A program made the position numbers and the translations under genes. A stretch of DNA of 64,000 nucleotides from Natronococcus sp. A-GB1 (GTDB taxonomy: Archaea; Halobacteriota; Halobacteria; Halobacteriales; Natrialbaceae). This document shows, piece after piece, positions 57,503 through 64,000 of this stretch. Below the pieces are notes generated by a model. The model was given only the letters and a program-made list of their open reading frames with translations. It made no database searches and was not told where the DNA came from. Position 1 is the stretch's first letter. Each line of letters begins with the position of its first letter. The DNA lies in the NCBI RefSeq assembly GCF_029688845.1, contig NZ_JARUKW010000001.1, forward strand, positions 372,001-436,000. The letters are read 5' to 3'.

Positions 57503-57889
57503 TCACAGGTCCTGCAGCCGGATTCCGTCCTCGACCAACTGGGCGTTTCGCTCCCGCTCTAGATGCTCGCCGAGACCGTCGTGTTCGTACAGTTGGGCGA
57601 CGACGTCGGCGTACAGCGTCCGCCACGCGATCGCGTAGATCGGCGACTGGCCCCACGCCCGCAGCTCCGGGACCAGTTCGTCGTAGGTTTGGTATCGGTC
57701 CTCGAAGCGCTCGATCGCCTCGAGGATTCGACCGGCCGCCTCGCGCTCGTCCTCGGACTCCTCGATCACGCGGTTGAGCTGTCGTTCCCAGCCGCCAACC
57801 GCCTCCTGCATGTCGGTCGCGGCGGTGGTGTCGTCCTCGGGCAGTCGCTCGAGCAGCGGTTCCGGAACGCCGAGTGAGATCTCGTCCAT
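57503..57889 (-). CDS. Acidic helical haloarchaeal protein of unknown function
   Basis: 128 residues from the ATG at 57889 (upstream frame extension rejected as atypical). MDEISLGVPEPLLERLPEDD ... GGWERQLNRVIEESEDEREAAGRILEAIERFEDRYQTYDELVPELRAWGQSPIYAIAWRTLYADVVAQLYEHDGLGEHL. Helical, soluble; no named family recognised. Followed downstream by the hairpin array. Confidence 0.65.
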   Translation of the reverse strand: MDEISLGVPEPLLERLPEDDTTAATDMQEAVGGWERQLNRVIEESEDEREAAGRILEAIERFEDRYQTYDELVPELRAWGQSPIYAIAWRTLYADVVAQLYEHDGLGEHLERERNAQLVEDGIRLQDL

Positions 57890-58031
57890 GGGCGACCGTA
57901 CGAACGGGACCGGTATGAAACCACTAGCCAGCCATTCGGTGGCAGCGTTCGAACGGCTCGAGGAAACCACTGGTGGGACAGCACCAACCGTGGGAACCGT
58001 CTCGACTCGAGGCCGAAACAAGGCAAAACCC

Positions 58032-58057
58032 ATCACATATCAAACGTCATATGTGAT
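58032..58057 (+). promoter_or_regulatory. Palindrome directly upstream of the lipoprotein start
   Basis: ATCACATAT-N8-ATATGTGAT, perfect 9-bp arms ending one base before the ATG at 58058. Its AT-rich arm may include the promoter. Probable operator of the gene interrupted by the IS6 element. Confidence 0.55.
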
Positions 58058-58066
58058 ATGAACAGG
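58058..58066 (+). pseudogene. 5' fragment (Met-Asn-Arg) of the interrupted lipoprotein gene
   Basis: ATG AAC AGG, the first three codons, cut off by the IS6 insertion at 58067. The remaining 144 codons including stop lie at 58814-59245. The TGAACAGG target-site duplication spans the junction. Confidence 0.75.
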
Positions 58067-58811
58067 GGCACTGTCTAGTTGAGCCAGTTTGAGAAACGAG
58101 CAGGTCGTTGAGTGAATTGGTTAGGATGCTCGCAGACCTGCTCAGCGAGAGCTACGACGCGGATTTAGAAGAATCTTGGGAGAACGAGCGGACGGCGACG
58201 CCCGTCAGGGCGTTCGCCGTCCGCCTTCATCAGACCGGTTGTTCACTTCGGGAGACAACAACGATTCTCGCTGAATTAGACGTTGAGCGCTCTCACGGAG
58301 CGGTCTGGAACTGGGTACATCGGCTGGCTGACATCGGGTACGACCCGCCTGAGGCGCAGCCGAAGCGGGTCGCGATTGACGAGACCGCTGTCAAGATCAA
58401 TGGCGAGTGGTCTTGGCTGTGCGCTGCAATAGACACCGAAACGAAGCTGATTCTCGATGTCGCATTGTTTGGTCGGCATGGCACCGTTCCGGCAGCTGCG
58501 TTTCTGCATCGACTTAACGAGAAATACGATCTCTCCGACACCGTATTTCTCGTCGATCAATTCGGCTATCGAACTGCCCTTGCTCGATTAGGGTTAAGCG
58601 GTCGGGTCAACTATACCGAGCGAAACCTCATCGAAAAATGGTTTCACACCCTCAAAGTGCGCATCGACCGCTTCCATAACTCGTGGGTGGGCAGTCGGGC
58701 GAGTGCACGCGAATGGTTTGAACGATTCATGCACTACTACAACCGCCAGAGACTGCACCAAGCTCTCGACGGAAAGACGCCGATCGAGGAGGTGCAGAAC
58801 TAGACAGTGCC
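58067..58811 (+). mobile_element. Intact IS6-family insertion sequence
   Basis: 745 bp bounded by perfect 14-bp inverted repeats GGCACTGTCTAGTT (58067-58080) and AACTAGACAGTGCC (58798-58811). An exact 8-bp target duplication TGAACAGG flanks it (58059-58066 and 58812-58819). GC is clearly lower than the surroundings. The exact duplication and intact transposase indicate a recent jump. Confidence 0.95.
58108..58803 (+). CDS. tnpA: IS6-family DDE transposase
   Basis: 231 residues from TTG at 58108, or 225 from the ATG at 58126. Sequence RTATPVRAFAVRLHQTGCSLRETTTILAEL is the N-terminal HTH. The DDE catalytic triad is Asp91 (VAIDETAVKING), Asp150 (VFLVDQFGY) and Glu176 (ERNLIEKWFHTLK), with the YNRQRLHQALDGKTPIEE C-terminus. 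Resembles ISH14/ISH29-type haloarchaeal IS6 elements. Appears fully intact, so probably active. Confidence 0.93.
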   Translation: MSELVRMLADLLSESYDADLEESWENERTATPVRAFAVRLHQTGCSLRETTTILAELDVERSHGAVWNWVHRLADIGYDPPEAQPKRVAIDETAVKINGEWSWLCAAIDTETKLILDVALFGRHGTVPAAAFLHRLNEKYDLSDTVFLVDQFGYRTALARLGLSGRVNYTERNLIEKWFHTLKVRIDRFHNSWVGSRASAREWFERFMHYYNRQRLHQALDGKTPIEEVQN

Positions 58812-58813
58812 TG

Positions 58814-59245
58814 AACAGGAGGCAGCTGGTGGCTTCGATCGCCGGTGTCGGCGCTGTGTCGATGACCGGCTGCATCAGCCGGGAGGGGTACGAGGGCGGA
58901 TACCTCTACGCACAGGGGCTCGAGCGGATTCCTGACGACGCAGTAGCGATCGACGAGAGCGAGTCCGCGCTCGAACACGAACTCCTCCGAGAGGCGATCG
59001 ACGATCTCGGGACCCCGATCGAGGTCAACCAAGACGAGTACGAGGAACTCGGTACGACGCTGTCACAGCTCCCGTTCTACGACGCCGACGAGGACTCCAA
59101 CCCACAGCTCAGCGCGTATTTCGTCGAGCAGTCCGACGAGGAGTACTGGGTCGCGCTCGAGCTCGTCCCGAGCTGTACGGAGTCGCTGCTGTTCGACGAA
59201 ACCGACGGTACACACTCCAGCTCGGACTGCTGGGATCGGGACTGA
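58814..59245 (+). pseudogene. Lipoprotein gene disrupted by the IS6 element
   Basis: In-frame remainder of a 144-residue protein. Joined to the first three codons it reads MNRRQLVASIAGVGAVSMTGC, a signal peptide with a twin-Arg and the lipobox S-M-T-G-C; mature acidic domain follows (LERIPDDAVAIDESESALEHELLREAIDDLG...). The IS6 insertion turned the ATG at the junction into CTG, and its promoter is now 750 bp away. Probably silent, though low CTG initiation from IS-driven transcripts is conceivable. Family unknown. Confidence 0.8.
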
Positions 59246-60122
59246 CGTTCCGGTGTGGCGGTACGAAAGCAGTTTTCGAGCGACGGCATCAGAGCACGAT
59301 CCGAACCGCTGGTAGCAACAAGCGAGCGGACGCGGGAAAACTGATCGCACTACCGAAGTCGATTCTCTATCGCGATACCGGATTTATATTCGTTTTCCGT
59401 CTACCTGAAACCGGTACGAGTACGCCGACACCGAGGCTGCTCGGACGTGCTCGAGGGAGAACCGGTCCCCAGTGATTCGGAACACGATCACGACGTCGCA
59501 CTCCCCGCGGACGATCGCCCTCGTCGTTTGTCGAGCTGTACCGCACTCACTCCCGGTCGTCTCGAGATGGTGGCCGGTAGCGGAGCGACAGGGCTGCGAA
59601 CGGAACTCCGTTCCCGTCGGGAACGATTCGGTACCGAGCCGTCCGGTCCTGTCTCGAGCACACGGGATCCGTCGTCCACCGAGAACCGAACCGCGAAGAT
59701 CGGGCTACTCTCGAGCGACGGCTTCCGTATTTTATCTTCCGCGTGCGAGGCGAGCGACGCCGTGGCGACTCGCTTTCGTCGCTATCGCGACTCCGATTTC
59801 GCCGATACAGTTTATACTACGATACGGAACTCCCTGTAAACGGATCGAGTTCCAGCCGGGGAGTCTCGCGCTCGTAGTGGGGTGCGTTCGACGACACGAC
59901 CGTCGCGTTTGGGGACTCGAGGTTCGCACGCGAAGACCGCACGTATATCCGTCTTCGTCGACAATTGCAGGTAACCTTGTCTCCGAACAGTTGCGCTCGC
60001 TGCGGGTTCGAGACGGATTCCGCGAGTTCGGACGCGGAACGTGACTCGAGGACCGCGTCGAAGCTCTCCCTTCACCTGCGAAACCGAAGCAGAAACGACC
60101 GTCGAGTACTAACCGAAGACCA
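59246..60122. other. 877-bp region without a recognised gene
   Basis: Open frames on both strands here have Arg/Ser-rich, atypical composition. A TTTATATTC box (59390-59398) and a perfect hairpin CGTTCCC-gtc-GGGAACG (59609-59625) could belong to a small RNA of about 200 nt. A second AT-rich spot, GTTTATACTACG, is near 59811. The 3' part includes the promoter of the response-regulator pair (60123). Confidence 0.4.
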
Positions 60123-60587
60123 ATGAGCGAGTCAGGACAGCACTCCCCCGAACCCGCACAGCTGCTCCTGGTCGAGGACAATCCGGGTGACGTCCGTCTA
60201 ACCCGAGAGGCGTTCAAGCAGGGTCGGATCGACAACGACCTGCACACCGTCTCGGACGGCAGCGACGCGTTGGATTTTCTCCACCAGCGAGGCGAGTACG
60301 AGGACGCGCCGCGACCCGATCTCGTGTTGCTCGACCTCAATCTTCCCCGGAAGGACGGCGAGGAAGTACTCGCCGATCTCAAGGACGATCCCCAGCTTCA
60401 GTCGATCCCGGTGATCGTCCTGACGAGTTCGCGAGCCGAGGAGGACATCGCCAGATCGTACGAGCTCCACGCGAACGCCTACCTGACGAAGCCGGTCGAC
60501 CCCGACGAGTTCATCGAGACCGTCCGCGCGTTCGAGAAGTTCTGGTTCTCCGTGGTCCGACTCCCCCCCGAGGAGGAGGGTCAATGA
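60123..60587 (+). CDS. Single-domain response regulator (Rcp1-like)
   Basis: 154 residues. Receiver domain with acidic pocket VEDNPGD (18-24), phospho-acceptor Asp71 in [13 protein letters not shown], Thr in [10 protein letters not shown], and Lys in [11 protein letters not shown]. The C-terminal helix [12 protein letters not shown] is typical of the Rcp1/phytochrome-type group of stand-alone regulators. Acts by protein-protein contact. The stop overlaps the next gene by 4 bp. Confidence 0.93.
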   Translation: MSESGQHSPEPAQLLLVEDNPGDVRLTREAFKQGRIDNDLHTVSDGSDALDFLHQRGEYEDAPRPDLVLLDLNLPRKDGEEVLADLKDDPQLQSIPVIVLTSSRAEEDIARSYELHANAYLTKPVDPDEFIETVRAFEKFWFSVVRLPPEEEGQ

Positions 60588-62269
60588 ACGACGTCGTCTC
60601 CGGGGCCGGCGACGACGCCGATATCGGCGGCACGCTCGAGTTGCTGCTGATCGAGGACAACCCCGGCGACGCGCGGCTAATCCAGGAGATGCTCCGGGAC
60701 GCGACCGAACTCACCCAGCGAGTCAACCCCGACGAGTCGACGAACCAGGCGCCGACGGTGATCCACGAGGACCACCTCGAGGAGGGCCTCGAGACGCTCC
60801 GATCGACGCCGCCGGATCTCGTGTTGCTCGATCTGAACCTTCCGGACAGTCGTGGGCTCGACACCCTCGAGACGGTCGACGACGTCGCCGACGAGACGCC
60901 GATCGTCGTCTTCACCGGCGTCAGCGACCAGGAGGTCGGCGTCCAGGCAATTCAAAGCGGTGCCCAGGACTTCCTCGTCAAGGACGAGGTCACCGACGAG
61001 TTGCTGATCCGGACGATCCACCACGCGATCGAACGGGCTCACCAGGAACGACAACGCCGACGCCAGCGCGAACAGCTCGAGGCACTCAACCGCCTCAACC
61101 GGATCGGCCACGACATCACCCACGCGGTGATCACGACCGAAACCCGCGCAGAGCTCGAACAGGAGGTCTGTGACCGCCTCGTCGAGTCGGACGGCTACCG
61201 GTTCGCCTGGCTCGGGAGCGTCAACCCTGGCAGCGACCGGATCGAGCCAACCGCGGCTGCCGGCGCCGAGAACGGCTACCTCGACGAGGTCGAGGTCACC
61301 GCTGATCCGGACGACGAACGGGGCCAGGGACCCTCCGGAACGGCGATCCGAACCGGCGAGGTCCAGATCGCCCAGGATACACAGACCGACGAGACGTTCG
61401 GCCCGTGGCGGGAGGCTGCAAGCGACCGCGGCTACCGATCGACGGTCGCGATCCCGATCGTCCACGAGGATCTCGTCTACGGCGTGTTGAACGTCTACTC
61501 GGCATCGGCCCGGTCGTTCACCGACGCCGAGGCGACGATCCTCTCGCGGATCGGCGACGTTATCGCCCACGCGATCACCGCCATCGAACGCAAGGACGCG
61601 CTGGTCAGCGACGCCGTCATCGAACTCGAGTTCCGGATCGGGGAGATGGCTCCGGAGTTGATCGCCCTCTCCACCGAGGAGTCGTGTACGATCCGGTTCG
61701 ACCAGATGATCCATGGCGACGAGACGCTGCTGGTCTACGGCTCCGCGTCCAATCTCGACCAGGAGACGTTCCTCGAGACGATCGAGGAAACCGACGGTCT
61801 CGGCGAGGCTCGGGTCCTCTCGGCTCGAAAGGACTACTTCGAGTTCGAGCTCGTCGCGCCGACGGCGGTCTCGCTGTTTGAGACGATCGCGACCCACGGC
61901 GGTCGGGTCGCCTCCGCGACGATCGCCGACGGCGAGTTCCGGTTCGTCGTCGAACTCCCTCGCGGCCGGGACACCCGCCAGATGATCGAACTGCTCAAAG
62001 AACAGCGCCCGGACGTCACCTACCTCGCCCAGCGGACGACCGAACGGGGCGATCGCTCGGAGTCGGGCTCGGAGTCGGTTCTTGAGAGCGACCTCACCGA
62101 AAAGCAGCGGGCTGCCCTCGAGACGGCCTACTTTGCGGGCTACTTCGACTGGCCCCGTGAGAGTACCGGCGAGGAGATCGCCGACCGACTCGGCATCTCA
62201 CCCGCAACGTTCAACCAACATCTGCGGACCTCGGAGCGGAAGTTCTTCGATTCGATACTCGGAGAGTGA
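60584..62269 (+). CDS. Receiver-GAF-Bat HTH regulator
   Basis: 561 residues, ATG overlapping the previous stop (ATGA). Receiver (15-150) with IEDNPGD and Asp83 in [16 protein letters not shown] (about 165-335; [14 protein letters not shown] ... [22 protein letters not shown]), a Bat-type domain (345-490), and a C-terminal HTH_10 ([52 protein letters not shown]). Integrates phosphorylation and GAF ligand to control transcription. Both regulators probably share a distant kinase. Confidence 0.92.
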   Translation: MNDVVSGAGDDADIGGTLELLLIEDNPGDARLIQEMLRDATELTQRVNPDESTNQAPTVIHEDHLEEGLETLRSTPPDLVLLDLNLPDSRGLDTLETVDDVADETPIVVFTGVSDQEVGVQAIQSGAQDFLVKDEVTDELLIRTIHHAIERAHQERQRRRQREQLEALNRLNRIGHDITHAVITTETRAELEQEVCDRLVESDGYRFAWLGSVNPGSDRIEPTAAAGAENGYLDEVEVTADPDDERGQGPSGTAIRTGEVQIAQDTQTDETFGPWREAASDRGYRSTVAIPIVHEDLVYGVLNVYSASARSFTDAEATILSRIGDVIAHAITAIERKDALVSDAVIELEFRIGEMAPELIALSTEESCTIRFDQMIHGDETLLVYGSASNLDQETFLETIEETDGLGEARVLSARKDYFEFELVAPTAVSLFETIATHGGRVASATIADGEFRFVVELPRGRDTRQMIELLKEQRPDVTYLAQRTTERGDRSESGSESVLESDLTEKQRAALETAYFAGYFDWPRESTGEEIADRLGISPATFNQHLRTSERKFFDSILGE

Positions 62270-62403
62270 GCGAATCGGGCGGTCGGATCGATCCTGCCGT
62301 ACCCGAACACCTTCGTAATGCAATGGGCACAGTTATCCGAATCCAGCCCACACAATAGATTGAGAATTATCATGCGAATCCGTCACGGGGGTGAACGCTG
62401 GCG

Positions 62404-62598
62404 ATGAACGGAACCGAACGGGCGTTCGGAGAAACGAGGACGCTGCTCGGCGCGGTACGTCACTCGCTGACGTCGGAGGACTTCCCGGACCGAAGCGTCC
62501 GTGATACCGTCCTGGTCGGCCTCGTGTACGCGGCGACGGTCCTGTTGCTTCCGTTCGCGATCGGCGCCGATCTGGCCAACTTGGCGGTTCACTGGTAA
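62404..62598 (+). CDS. Small membrane protein
   Basis: 64 residues: charged N-terminus and one membrane segment (about 38-60, TVLVGLVYAATVLLLPFAIGADLANL). TATA-like GAGAATTAT about 37 bp upstream. Unknown function, typical of tiny haloarchaeal membrane ORFs. Confidence 0.55.
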   Translation: MNGTERAFGETRTLLGAVRHSLTSEDFPDRSVRDTVLVGLVYAATVLLLPFAIGADLANLAVHW

Positions 62599-62628
62599 CG
62601 GCGCGGTTTCGACCCCGTCCGAGTCGCC

Positions 62629-63660
62629 TCAGCGCGCGGCCGTGAGATCGGCCGCCTCCGCGAGCAGTTCGTGCGATCGGATCACGTCGTCGTGATCGGC
62701 GATCAGGTTCTGGAGGATTACGTCGTCGACGCCGACCCGGACGGTCAGTTGCTCGAGCAGATCCCGCATCGTCTTCGGACTCCCCGAAATCGAACGCGGC
62801 CACTCACCGTCCGGAAGCGGGTTCGGGGTCGGTTCGGGAACACCGCCGAGTTCGTCGATCGCCTCCTCGACCGACGGCATCGAGCCGACGACGCCGCGTT
62901 GCATCCGTTTGTACGAGGCCTCGGCCGTCGCCCGCAGCCGCGCCGCTTCCTCGTCGGTCTCGGCACACGCCGCGTTCACCGCGAGCATCCCCCGGGGCTC
63001 GTCGGGGCCGGCGCCGAACGCGGAGGGGTCGAAGTTGTCGCGATAGGTTTCGAAGGCGCGCTCGGCGAGCTGCGGGCGGATAAACGCCGCGAAGCAGTAC
63101 CGCAGCCCGAGCTCTCCGGCGATCTCGGCGCTCGAGGGGCTTGAGCCGAGCACCCAGATCTCGGGGACGTCGTCGGCCGAGCGCGGGATCTTGATATCCG
63201 CGTAGGGGTGGCCCTCCTCGAACCCGTTGTAGAGATGGCTCGTAGCGGCCTCGATCTTCTCTCGGTGGTCCTGATCGGGGTTGCGCTTGCGTCGCTCGGT
63301 GCCCAGCGCGCGGTCGACTTCCGGCATTCCCGTCGCGCGACCGAGCCCGAGGTCGACTCGGCCGGGCGCCAGCCCGTCCAGCGAGGCGAACGTCTCGGCA
63401 ACCTTGAACGGACTGTAGTGGTTCAGCAGGACGGTTCCCGAACCGACGCGAATGTTGTCGGTTTTCGCGGCGAGGTGGGCGATCAACACCTCCGGCGTAG
63501 TGCTTGCGATCGAGTCGGCCAGCCCGTGGTGTTCGGCCACCCAGAACCGCTCGTAGCCCAGTTCCTCGGCGACTCGAGCGAGTTCGGTCGTGTGCTCGTA
63601 GCCCTCGGTCGCGCTCTCTCCGTCCCGAACAGGCGCCAGATCGACGATCGAGAGGTTCAC
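62629..63660 (-). CDS. LLM class flavin-dependent oxidoreductase
   Basis: 343 residues, luciferase-like TIM barrel: LSIVDLAPVRDGESATEGYEHTTELARVAEELGYERFWVAEHHG at the N-terminus is the signature of the COG2141 MsnO8-like subgroup, with IRVGSGTVLLNHYSPFKVAETFASLDGLAPGRVDLGLGRATG. Uses FMN or F420; given the F420 genes in the window, F420 use is possible but not shown. Substrate unknown. TTATTCAG is near the expected promoter position. Confidence 0.9.
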   Translation of the reverse strand: MNLSIVDLAPVRDGESATEGYEHTTELARVAEELGYERFWVAEHHGLADSIASTTPEVLIAHLAAKTDNIRVGSGTVLLNHYSPFKVAETFASLDGLAPGRVDLGLGRATGMPEVDRALGTERRKRNPDQDHREKIEAATSHLYNGFEEGHPYADIKIPRSADDVPEIWVLGSSPSSAEIAGELGLRYCFAAFIRPQLAERAFETYRDNFDPSAFGAGPDEPRGMLAVNAACAETDEEAARLRATAEASYKRMQRGVVGSMPSVEEAIDELGGVPEPTPNPLPDGEWPRSISGSPKTMRDLLEQLTVRVGVDDVILQNLIADHDDVIRSHELLAEAADLTAAR

Positions 63661-63757
63661 GACGGGCGGTCGGAGTTGGGGACTGAATAACCGTTCGGTC
63701 GACGCTCTCGATCGTTCGTTCTCGAAAACTTATACGCCTCGAAACGCGTCGGTGCGT

Positions 63758-64000
63758 ATGGGAACGGAACCGAAACCTGACGGCGGAACGGCGGCCGAGG
63801 TCGATCGCGATGAGCTGTACGTCGTCGTCCGTACCGCCGTCAGAGACGCACTGCTCGACGTCGTCGGCACCGTTGTGTTGCTCGGGTTCGCCTTGCTGTT
63901 CGTCGCGACCGGGGTTCGAGGGTTGCTCGAGGTGGCCGGGACGACCGGTGCGGTCGTCAGCCTCGCACTCGTTGTTCTCGGTTTCGCCATCGCTGCGGTT
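63758..64000 (+). CDS. 5' part of a membrane protein, cut by the window edge
   Basis: 81 codons from the ATG at 63758 to the window end, no stop. A hydrophilic start (MGTEPKPDGGTAAEVDRDELYVVVRTAVRDALLD) precedes two membrane segments, VVGTVVLLGFALLFVATGV and TTGAVVSLALVVLGFAIAAV. ACTTATACG is about 27 bp upstream, giving a leaderless start. Family not recognised. Confidence 0.7.
   Translation, partial: MGTEPKPDGGTAAEVDRDELYVVVRTAVRDALLDVVGTVVLLGFALLFVATGVRGLLEVAGTTGAVVSLALVVLGFAIAAV

Noticed and set aside
57063-57638. Plus-strand open frame across the hairpin array.
   Set aside because: Arg/Ser/Cys-rich with no homology pattern, runs opposite a better gene at 57503; the repeated hairpins explain the sequence better.
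59447-59839. 130-codon plus-strand ORF in the 877-bp gap.
   Set aside because: GTG start with no promoter spacing, Ser/Arg/Thr-rich composition unlike neighbouring acidic proteins.
13165-63700. CTGAAYAACCGTTCGGTC occurs at 13165-13182 and 63683-63700 (17 of 18 bases alike), suggesting a shared operator.
   Set aside because: A near match of this length between two points of a 64-kb GC-rich window is expected by chance; no functional context is common to both sites.
1-64000. Search for tRNA, rRNA or CRISPR arrays.
   Set aside because: I saw no tRNA-like TPsiC/anticodon pattern, no rRNA core sequence and no regular direct repeats with spacers.

Overview
The window is a stretch of haloarchaeal chromosome, most like the Natrialbales (Natrinema/Haloterrigena-type relatives). 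Evidence: high G+C, strongly acidic proteins, dense gene packing, many start codons about 25-30 bp downstream of TATA-like boxes (leaderless transcripts), and archaeal marker families (CetZ tubulin, coenzyme F420 enzymes, archaeosine radical-SAM enzyme, SAMP3, Bat-type HTH regulators, HerA/NurA). I saw no tRNA or rRNA gene and no CRISPR array. DUF and family names are from memory and were not searched.

Layout. 0-10 kb: an edge-truncated gene, PspA, two alpha/beta hydrolases, a WbqC/NodB-deacetylase pair, HerA-like ATPase, RNase HI and NurA nuclease. 10-21 kb: iPGM (glycolysis), MetY (sulfur assimilation), small membrane and regulatory genes, DHH phosphoesterase, two divergent single-domain Lrp/AsnC (RAM) genes beside a TrkA-type protein, an orphan E1-alpha dehydrogenase and dTMP kinase. 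21-30 kb: CetZ next to cofC and cofG, with cofH close by (F420 synthesis), then purC. 30.4-30.8 kb: a gene-free, AT-richer block bounded by inverted copies of an ORB-like motif, a candidate replication origin. 31-36 kb: PAS histidine kinase, formamidase, a DUF2267 remnant and PurU.

36-45 kb: an apparent metal-homeostasis neighbourhood. It holds two flavoprotein oxidoreductases, an Lrp regulator, a winged-helix regulator, a 50-residue double C2H2 finger protein, a COG0523 metallochaperone GTPase operon, a divergent FeoB-like transporter with extra cysteines and a short coupled leader ORF, DoxX and rhodanese. Similar AT-rich elements sit in three of its promoters. 44.6-57 kb: purS/purQ, a large PAS/GAF kinase, archaeosine synthase subunit RaSEA, rhomboid protease, a LOV-domain Bat regulator, SAMP3 with a DUF1952-like partner, and AzlCD. 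57-64 kb: an array of short hairpins, an intact IS6-family element inserted two codons into a lipoprotein gene, a response-regulator pair and an F420/FMN-type LLM oxidoreductase.

Interspersed elements: two copies of an 84-bp palindromic element, both between convergent genes and supplying their stop codons; two copies of an 80-bp element, each starting directly after a TGA stop; and one solitary IS200/IS605-type end hairpin.
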